Assembly: GCA_046350355.1 (NCBI GenBank)
Contig: JAXMAN010000001.1
Coordinates: forward strand, 62,001-126,000
Source of the DNA: UBA966 sp046350355
GTDB taxonomy: Bacteria; Planctomycetota; Phycisphaerae; Phycisphaerales; SM1A02
Length of the DNA: 64,000 nt
Direction of reading: 5' to 3'
The notes beneath the pieces were generated by a model. That model made no database searches and was not told the origin of the DNA. It saw only the letters and a program-made list of their open reading frames with translations. Both the position numbers and the translations under genes were made by a program. Shown here piece by piece: positions 57,757 to 64,000 of this stretch (within the stretch, counting starts at the first letter, position 1; the number at the start of each line of letters is the position of its first letter).

Positions 57757-58996
57757 CCACGGCGCGTCCGGCGCCCCCATCCCGACCGACCCGATCCGCC
57801 TCTACCTCGCGCAGCTCGAGGCCGCGATGGCGGGACAGGATCCCGCGCTCGTGCACGACGCGCTCGTCGACGCCGAGTCGCACCTGCGCGCCGCGCTCGC
57901 CGCCGGCGCTTCGCCCGACCGCGCGATCGCCGAGTTCGGCACGCCCGACGAGATCGCGCGCGCCTACGTCGACGCCGAGCGCCAGCCGCGCGTCTGGACG
58001 ATGGCGCCCTCCGCCGCGCTCCTGGGCGCGGGCAGCGCGAGCGGCGCGGGCGGCGCGACCGCCGCCACCGCCACCGCCACCGACTCCGCCGATCCCACCA
58101 CCGCGCGCGCCGCGGCCGGCGCGCCCAACGCCTCCGCCGCGCGCCCCGGCGCCGGCACCGCGCCCTTCGGCCGCGCCGACGGCGTCCCCGTGCTCGTGCC
58201 CGCGCAGCCGGTGCTCGAGCGCCTCGCCGCGGTTCCGGTCTTCGGCATCTGGTTCAACCGCTACGCCTGGGGCGGGCTCTTCTACTTCGGCGCGGTGGGC
58301 TTCCTGCTCTCGCTCGCGTACTTCATCTGGGTGATCACGCTCGGATCGGTCGCGCTGGGCACGATGCCGATCCTGATCGGCTTCGTCCTGCTCGTCGTGC
58401 TGCTGGGATCGGTGCGCGCGATCTGCCTCTTCGAGGGCATGGTCGTCGAGCTCTTCCTGGGCGTGCGGATGCCGCGGCGCACGCAGCCGGTCTACACCGA
58501 CGCGGGCATCGGCTTCTGGCAGCGCATCGGCTGCTGGCTGCGCGACCTCCGGAGCTGGCTCTCGCTCGCGTACCTGCTGGGCGGCTTCCCCGTCAGCGCG
58601 ATCCTCTTCGCGATCTTCATCGGCCTCACGGCCGCAAGCGGCATCCTCGTCGGCAGCCTCTTCGGCGCGCTGCTTGGATTCCCCGTCGCGCAGGTGCACA
58701 CCGACTCGGACTTCTCCTACCACTTCCTCTGGTACCGCCTGCGCCCCGACGCGTCGGGCGACGTGCACCTGCCCATCTCGGCCGCGCTCGCCAGCGCGGC
58801 GATCGGGATCCTCCTCTTCACGCTCACGCTCTGGATCGCGCGCGGCACCGGCTGGGTCTACGGCCACGTCGTGCAGATGATCCAGGTCGCCCGCCCGCGC
58901 GCGGTGCTGCTGCCGCGCACGCCGGCCGCGCCCGGCGGCCCCGGCGCTTCCGCCCCGCAGCACCGCCCCGGCGCCGAGCCCCCGCTCGCGCGCTGA
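57743..58996 (+). CDS. HAAS/DUF1700-type membrane protein with sensor-like transmembrane domain
   Basis: This 417-residue protein begins with a soluble helical unit: LYLAQLEAAMAGQDPALVHDALVDAESHLRAALAAG and AIAEFGTPDEIARAYV. This is the HAAS (DUF1700-like) pattern L..L...L......I......H.......G.......G.P..IA..Y. A Gly/Ala/Pro-rich linker (about 95-150) leads to a membrane region with about six helices and GFWQRIGCWLRDLRSWLSLAYLLGGFPVSA, typical of the 'putative sensor' domain (DUF4870/HATPase-associated type). It probably senses envelope state together with the PadR regulator, whose gene it overlaps by 14 bp. Confidence 0.75.
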   Translation: MVSADHGASGAPIPTDPIRLYLAQLEAAMAGQDPALVHDALVDAESHLRAALAAGASPDRAIAEFGTPDEIARAYVDAERQPRVWTMAPSAALLGAGSASGAGGATAATATATDSADPTTARAAAGAPNASAARPGAGTAPFGRADGVPVLVPAQPVLERLAAVPVFGIWFNRYAWGGLFYFGAVGFLLSLAYFIWVITLGSVALGTMPILIGFVLLVVLLGSVRAICLFEGMVVELFLGVRMPRRTQPVYTDAGIGFWQRIGCWLRDLRSWLSLAYLLGGFPVSAILFAIFIGLTAASGILVGSLFGALLGFPVAQVHTDSDFSYHFLWYRLRPDASGDVHLPISAALASAAIGILLFTLTLWIARGTGWVYGHVVQMIQVARPRAVLLPRTPAAPGGPGASAPQHRPGAEPPLAR

Positions 58997-59065
58997 ACGC
59001 CTCGCACGCCTCGCACGCATCGCACGCATCGCACGCCCAACTCACGCCCACCGCACGCCCACCGC
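58997..59065. repeat. Short tandem repeats before the DUF4097 gene
   Basis: Four 9-bp units (ACGCCTCGC twice, ACGCATCGC twice; 58997-59032) are followed by two 11-bp units (ACGCCCACCGC; 59044-59065). They fill the gap up to the AAGGAG ribosome site at 59066-59071. Unit-number changes here would move nothing in frame but could alter spacing or mRNA folding. Confidence 0.75.
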
Positions 59066-59078
59066 AAGGAGAACCACC

Positions 59079-59969
59079 ATGGACTTCCGCCGCTTCTGCA
59101 AGCTCGCCGTCGCCACCGCCTCGTGCGCCGCCTTCCCGCTGCTCTCGACCGCCTGCGTCGTCGTCAGCAACGGCTGCAGCGGCTGGAACCACGCGCAGAG
59201 CGACACCGTCGCCCGCAACGCGACCGTCGAAGGCGGCTCGAAGCTCGTCGTCGACACGCGCAACGGGCGCCTGAGCGCGACGCAGGACGCCTCGCTCAAG
59301 GAGATGCAGATCACCGCGCAGGTGCGCTGCAGCGCGCCGACGCAGGAGGAGGCGGACCAGCGCGTGAAGGACACCGCGCTCGTCGCCACGAAGGAAGCCG
59401 ACGGCACGGTGCGCGTCAGCGTCAAGTTCCCCCCGCTGAAGTCGGGCGAGGCGAACAGCCCCTCCGACGCGGCCAGCGTCGAGGTGCGCGCCCCCGCGCT
59501 CACCGACATCGACCTGAACACGAGCAACGGCCGCATCGAGGTCTCCGGCTTCGCCGCGACGCTCAAGGGGCGGACCAGCAACGGCCAGATCAAGGTCGAG
59601 CACGTCGCCGGCCCCGTCGACCTGAGCACGAGCAATGGCTCGGTGCACGCGAAGGAGGTCGGCGCCCCCGCGAGCATCGACACCTCCAACGGTTCCGTCG
59701 AGGTCGCGCTCGCCGCCGGACAGACGGGCGCGGTCGACATCCGCACCTCCAACGGCAGCGTGACCCTCGACCTGCCCGCAGGCTGGAACGGCGCGGTCAC
59801 CGCGGGCACCAGCAACGGCAAGGTCACCATCGAGGCCCCCGGCGCGAAGTCCGTCTCCACCGAGCGCGGCCGCGGCACGGCCGTGCTGGGCACCGGCGAG
59901 GGCGCGACCGCGAAGATTCGCTCCTCCAACGGCAGCGTCCGCGTCAAGGCCGCCGACGCGGCCAAGTAG
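59079..59969 (+). CDS. DUF4097 (LiaG-like) exported beta-repeat protein
   Basis: This 296-residue protein has a signal/lipoprotein-like start (FCKLAVATASCAAFPLLSTAC, with L-S-T-A-C as a possible lipobox). The rest is a ladder of short beta units marked by T/S-S-N-G-x-I/V: LNTSNGRIEVSG, GRTSNGQIKVEH, LSTSNGSVHAKE, IDTSNGSVEVAL, IRTSNGSVTLDL, GTSNGKVTIEAP and RSSNGSVRVKA. This is the DUF4097 right-handed beta-helix pattern seen in LiaG-type envelope-stress proteins. It has a strong AAGGAG site 7 nt before the ATG and lies between the HAAS-type gene and the ABC ATPase gene of one operon. Confidence 0.88.
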   Translation: MDFRRFCKLAVATASCAAFPLLSTACVVVSNGCSGWNHAQSDTVARNATVEGGSKLVVDTRNGRLSATQDASLKEMQITAQVRCSAPTQEEADQRVKDTALVATKEADGTVRVSVKFPPLKSGEANSPSDAASVEVRAPALTDIDLNTSNGRIEVSGFAATLKGRTSNGQIKVEHVAGPVDLSTSNGSVHAKEVGAPASIDTSNGSVEVALAAGQTGAVDIRTSNGSVTLDLPAGWNGAVTAGTSNGKVTIEAPGAKSVSTERGRGTAVLGTGEGATAKIRSSNGSVRVKAADAAK

Positions 59970-59992
59970 CGTCACGCACCGGAGGACCCGCC

Positions 59993-60904
<912 letters not shown>

Positions 60905-60987
60905 GCCGCCCGACGCACGCCACGACGGCCCCCCCCCCCGGCGGCGGGCGCACGCGCCCCCGCCCACACCCCAACCGAAGACCCACG

Positions 60988-63900
60988 ATGCAACGCATCC
61001 TCCTGCTCGCGCTCCTGGAGCTCCGCACCGCCTGGCGCCGTCCCAGCGTCTGGATGCTGCTGGCGATCCTGCTCTTTCTCACCTGGGGCTTCTCGACCGG
61101 CGCGGTGACGATCCGCTCCGGCGGCTCCAGCTCCGGCGCCGAGCGCGCGTGGCTGAACAGCCAGTTCAACCTCGCCTACGGCAACGTGATGGTCTTCACG
61201 CTCTTCTACTGCTTCTTCGCCTGCGCGATGTTCGGCAGCGCGGTGAGCGACGACGACGCGCTGCGCGTCGGGCCGATCATCGGATCGACCGGTCTCACGC
61301 CGCGCGAGTACATCCTGGGCCGCTACCTGGGCGTCGCGCTGGTCTTCACGGCGATCATGGCGCTGCACCTGCTGGCGCAGATGGCCTTCTTCCAGCTCTA
61401 TCCGGTCGCGGAGCCGGAGAAGGTGCGCGGTCCCTTCGAGGCGTGGAACTTCGTCCGGCCGATGCTGATCTTCATCGCGCTGCCGGTGCTCTCGCTGGGC
61501 GCGGTCGCCTTCGGCATCGGCGCGGCGACGCGCCAGGCGGCGCTGGTCTTCGTGCTGCCGGTGGTCATCCTGCTCTCCTCGATCTTCTTCGTGTGGAGCT
61601 TCTCCCCCGAGTGGCTGCCGCACTGGATCAACCGCGCGCTGCAGGCGGTGGACGTCACCGGCTTCCGCTGGCTCGACCGCACCTGGCTGCGCGCCGACAA
61701 GGGCGCGAGCTTCTACAACACGACGCCGATCCCGCTGGACGCGCTCTTCATCGGCAACCGCGGTGCGCTGGTCGCGCTGGGCGCGGTGGCGCTGGGCGTC
61801 GCCGCGGCGACCGAGACGCGCCGCAGCCGCCACCCGTACGCGGTGGCGCCGGCGGAGGCCGGGCGCATCATCGAGGAGCAGACGCAGGCCGCCGCGAAGG
61901 CGCCCGTGCGCGCCGTGGACGCGGAGCCGGGGCTCGCGCGCCTGGGGATGACGCAGCGCGATCCGGGCTGGATCGACACCGCGCTGGCCGAGGGCGGCGC
62001 CGAGGCGCGCGAGCTGCGCCGCTCGGCGGGCCTGTGGATCTTCGTGCCGCTGATCACGCTCGAGTCGGTCGGCGCCTCGGTCTTCGTGCCCGGCCCCTTC
62101 GACACGCCGCTGCTGGTGACGCCCGGCTCCTTCGTGGCGCAGGGCTTCAACACCGTCACGCTCTGCTCGCTCCTGCTGCTGCTCTTCTACTTCACCGAGA
62201 GCCTGGGCCGCGACGAGCAGACGCGCCTGGCGCCGATGGTGCGCGCGAGCGCCGCGCGCACGACCGCGATCATCGCGGGCAAGGCGCTGGCGATCGTCGG
62301 CGTCGTGCTCGCGGCGGTGCTGGTGGCGGTGTGGATGGGCATGCTCATCGCGATGGGCATCCAGACGGTCAAGACGGGGATCTTCATCGCGCCGACGCCG
62401 TGGCCGCTGGCCGTGGGCTGGGGCGCGCTGCTGCTGCCCACGGTGATCGCGTGGCTGGGCTTCATCACGCTGTCGTGGGCGCTCACGCGCAACCGATTCG
62501 CGACCTACGGGCTCGCGCTCGGCGCGCTCGTGCTCACCGGCTGGTGCACCGTGCGCGGCTGGATGAACTGGGTCTTCAACTGGCACCTGTGGAGCGGCCT
62601 GCGCTGGACGGACTTCGGTCCGCTGCAGCTCGACCGCGGCGCCCTGGCGATGAACCGCCTGCTGTGGGTCCTCATGGGCGTCCTCTTCGTCTGGCTCGCG
62701 CTGCAGGCGTGGCGGCGCCGCTCGCCGGACGCGCAGGGGATCGTCTCGCGCGTGCAGCCGCGCGCGCTGTGGCGCCCGGGGCTGCGCTTCGCGGCCTTCG
62801 CCGCCGCGCCCGCGACGCTGGCGATCGCGCTGGCGGTCATGGTCCGCACGGGCCCCGACGGCAGCCCGATGCGGGAGCTCGCGAAGCAGTACTACCGCAC
62901 GAACGCCGAGACCTGGCGCCAGCGCCCGCAGCCGGCGATCAAGGCAATGGACCTCGAGGTGTGGCTGCAGCCCGAAGACAGCAGCTTCCGCGTCGCGGGC
63001 AGCTACGTGCTGGAGAATCCCTTCCCCGAGCCGATGGCGCGCTTCGCGCTCACGCCGGGCGAGCACCTGCAGGAGCTCGTCTTCCGCTTCGACGACGGCA
63101 ACGGCGCGCGCGACTGGACCAGCGAGCAGGCGCGCGAGGCGATGCGCCTGCAGCGCGGCCGCAGCAGCGTCGAGGACAGCGCGGGACTGTGGGTCTTCAC
63201 GCCGCCGAAGCCGCTCGCCAAGGGCGACACCGCGAAGGTCGAGTTCCGCTACTCGGGCAAGTGGCCCGCGGGACTGCGGCGCAATCCGTCCGGCTCCAGC
63301 GAATTCATCCTGCCCGCGGGCGTCGTGCTCAACAACTTCAGCCAGAGCTTCCTGCCCGCGGTGGGCTACTTCGACAACGCGGGGCTCGACGCCGAGGATG
63401 TGCCCGACCAGCGCCGCCCCGATCCCGAGGAGTGGCGCAAGGTCACCAAGCCCGCCTTCGGCACCGGCGGCGAGACGCAGGTCACCGCGCGCGTGCATGT
63501 GCCCGAGGCGTACCGCGCGAACCTCCCCGGCGTGCTCGTGAGCGACAGCGTCGCCGAGGGCACGCGCACGATGGAGTGGACGACCGACCATCCGGTGCGC
63601 TTCTTCAACATCGTCGCGGCCAAGTGGACCGAGGCGAAGGGCGAGCACACCAGCATCTGGCACCTGCCGGGCCACGAGTACAACGTTCCGAAGATGCTCG
63701 AGGCGCTCGACGGCGCGCGCACCTGGTACTCGAAGTGGTTCTGGCCGTACCCGTGGAAGGAGCTGCGCATCAGCGAGTTCGCAGGGCTGGGCGACTACGC
63801 GCAGGGCTTCGCGACCAACATCGTCTTCAGCGAGTCCATCGGATTCAAGGCGAAGCCGACCGAGGAGCAGGACACGCCCTTCATGGTGACCGCGCACGAG

Positions 63901-64000
63901 GCGGCGCACCAGTGGTGGGGCAACATCCTCATGCCCGGCGACGGCCCGGGCGGGAACATCCTCAGCGAGGGCATGGCGCACTTCAGCACCGCGCGCCTGG
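60988..64000 (+). CDS. ABC permease fused to M1-family metallopeptidase, 3' end outside the window
   Basis: The open frame runs from the ATG at 60988 past the window end (at least 1004 residues). The first about 620 residues form an ABC-2-type permease duplicated in two blocks of six helices (start MQRILLLALLELRTAWRRPSVWMLLAIL; second block from about residue 345, LRRSAGLWIFVPLITLESVG). Then comes an extracytoplasmic M1 aminopeptidase-like region. Its beta domain has DLEVWLQPEDSSFRVAGSYVLENP, and the catalytic domain has the zinc motif HEAAH (970-974) in HEAAHQWWGN, with the third ligand probably Glu994 in LSEGMAHF, about 19 residues later (18 is usual). Such permease-M1 fusions are known in several phyla but lack a defined substrate. 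Confidence 0.85.
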   Translation, partial: MQRILLLALLELRTAWRRPSVWMLLAILLFLTWGFSTGAVTIRSGGSSSGAERAWLNSQFNLAYGNVMVFTLFYCFFACAMFGSAVSDDDALRVGPIIGSTGLTPREYILGRYLGVALVFTAIMALHLLAQMAFFQLYPVAEPEKVRGPFEAWNFVRPMLIFIALPVLSLGAVAFGIGAATRQAALVFVLPVVILLSSIFFVWSFSPEWLPHWINRALQAVDVTGFRWLDRTWLRADKGASFYNTTPIPLDALFIGNRGALVALGAVALGVAAATETRRSRHPYAVAPAEAGRIIEEQTQAAAKAPVRAVDAEPGLARLGMTQRDPGWIDTALAEGGAEARELRRSAGLWIFVPLITLESVGASVFVPGPFDTPLLVTPGSFVAQGFNTVTLCSLLLLLFYFTESLGRDEQTRLAPMVRASAARTTAIIAGKALAIVGVVLAAVLVAVWMGMLIAMGIQTVKTGIFIAPTPWPLAVGWGALLLPTVIAWLGFITLSWALTRNRFATYGLALGALVLTGWCTVRGWMNWVFNWHLWSGLRWTDFGPLQLDRGALAMNRLLWVLMGVLFVWLALQAWRRRSPDAQGIVSRVQPRALWRPGLRFAAFAAAPATLAIALAVMVRTGPDGSPMRELAKQYYRTNAETWRQRPQPAIKAMDLEVWLQPEDSSFRVAGSYVLENPFPEPMARFALTPGEHLQELVFRFDDGNGARDWTSEQAREAMRLQRGRSSVEDSAGLWVFTPPKPLAKGDTAKVEFRYSGKWPAGLRRNPSGSSEFILPAGVVLNNFSQSFLPAVGYFDNAGLDAEDVPDQRRPDPEEWRKVTKPAFGTGGETQVTARVHVPEAYRANLPGVLVSDSVAEGTRTMEWTTDHPVRFFNIVAAKWTEAKGEHTSIWHLPGHEYNVPKMLEALDGARTWYSKWFWPYPWKELRISEFAGLGDYAQGFATNIVFSESIGFKAKPTEEQDTPFMVTAHEAAHQWWGNILMPGDGPGGNILSEGMAHFSTARL

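Noticed and set aside
58997..59065. A short repeat array as an origin or iteron-type element.
   Set aside because: The units are only 9 and 11 bp, GC-rich, without DnaA-box-like sequence, and lie within an operon between two co-directional genes.

Overview
The window comes from a very GC-rich bacterium, most likely a member of the Planctomycetota close to Phycisphaerales. The evidence is a short exported protein ending in a VPAPGALALLG...RRRR sorting tail (PEP-CTERM-like), a secreted RCC1-repeat protein with DCNxNG calcium-binding loops and a dockerin-like NGADLG end, a C-terminal zinc-ribbon membrane protein, and pseudopilin operons built around an oversized secretin. This placement is inferred from protein style only; no rRNA or tRNA gene was seen.

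Layout. 1-3134: end of a GNAT acetyltransferase, a DUF2071 protein, a zinc-ribbon membrane protein, and two lipoprotein-like genes. 2475-22626 (minus): one long, mostly overlapping operon for a type II secretion/type IV pilus-like machine (GspF, a TPR-like membrane protein, GspG, H, I, J, K, a PilM/GspL-like protein, a PilO/PilP-like protein, a 3399-residue secretin, a lipoprotein). No GspE ATPase or prepilin peptidase is present. 22679-30282: BtuF-like binding protein, ClpB, GlmS, 5-formyl-THF cyclo-ligase, LysM-L,D-transpeptidase. 30332-38347: RCC1 protein, then a minus operon of four linked membrane proteins (first one DUF6754-like), PdxA and an FMN reductase. 38463-44301: beta-barrel-like protein, barrel-sandwich protein, PEP-CTERM-like protein, and a MutL-like ATPase with two small partners. 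44451-57262: MnmC-like protein and a scattered kynurenine-pathway cluster (HAAO, ACMSD, KynU, KMO, KynB, Rid protein), interrupted by an unknown exported protein, a PMT-type glycosyltransferase and a K+ channel. 57391-64000: PadR regulator, HAAS/DUF1700-type protein, DUF4097 protein, ABC ATPase and a permease-M1 peptidase fusion that runs off the window.

Three things stand out. First, a nearly invariant palindrome (16-bp half GAAAATATGCCGGGCA plus its reverse complement) occurs seven times. It sits 6-11 nt from stop codons between convergent genes, looks like a bidirectional terminator, has no stop codon in any frame, and in two places is translated inside a protein. Second, the secretin carries about 33 tandem N1-like modules where ordinary secretins have a few. 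Third, the DUF6754-like membrane operon together with the MutL-like ATPase, the barrel protein and small partners may form an uncharacterised envelope system.

Many minus-strand and plus-strand gene pairs overlap by ATGA or GTGA, so translational coupling is the rule here. No CRISPR array, transposase, rRNA or tRNA was found.
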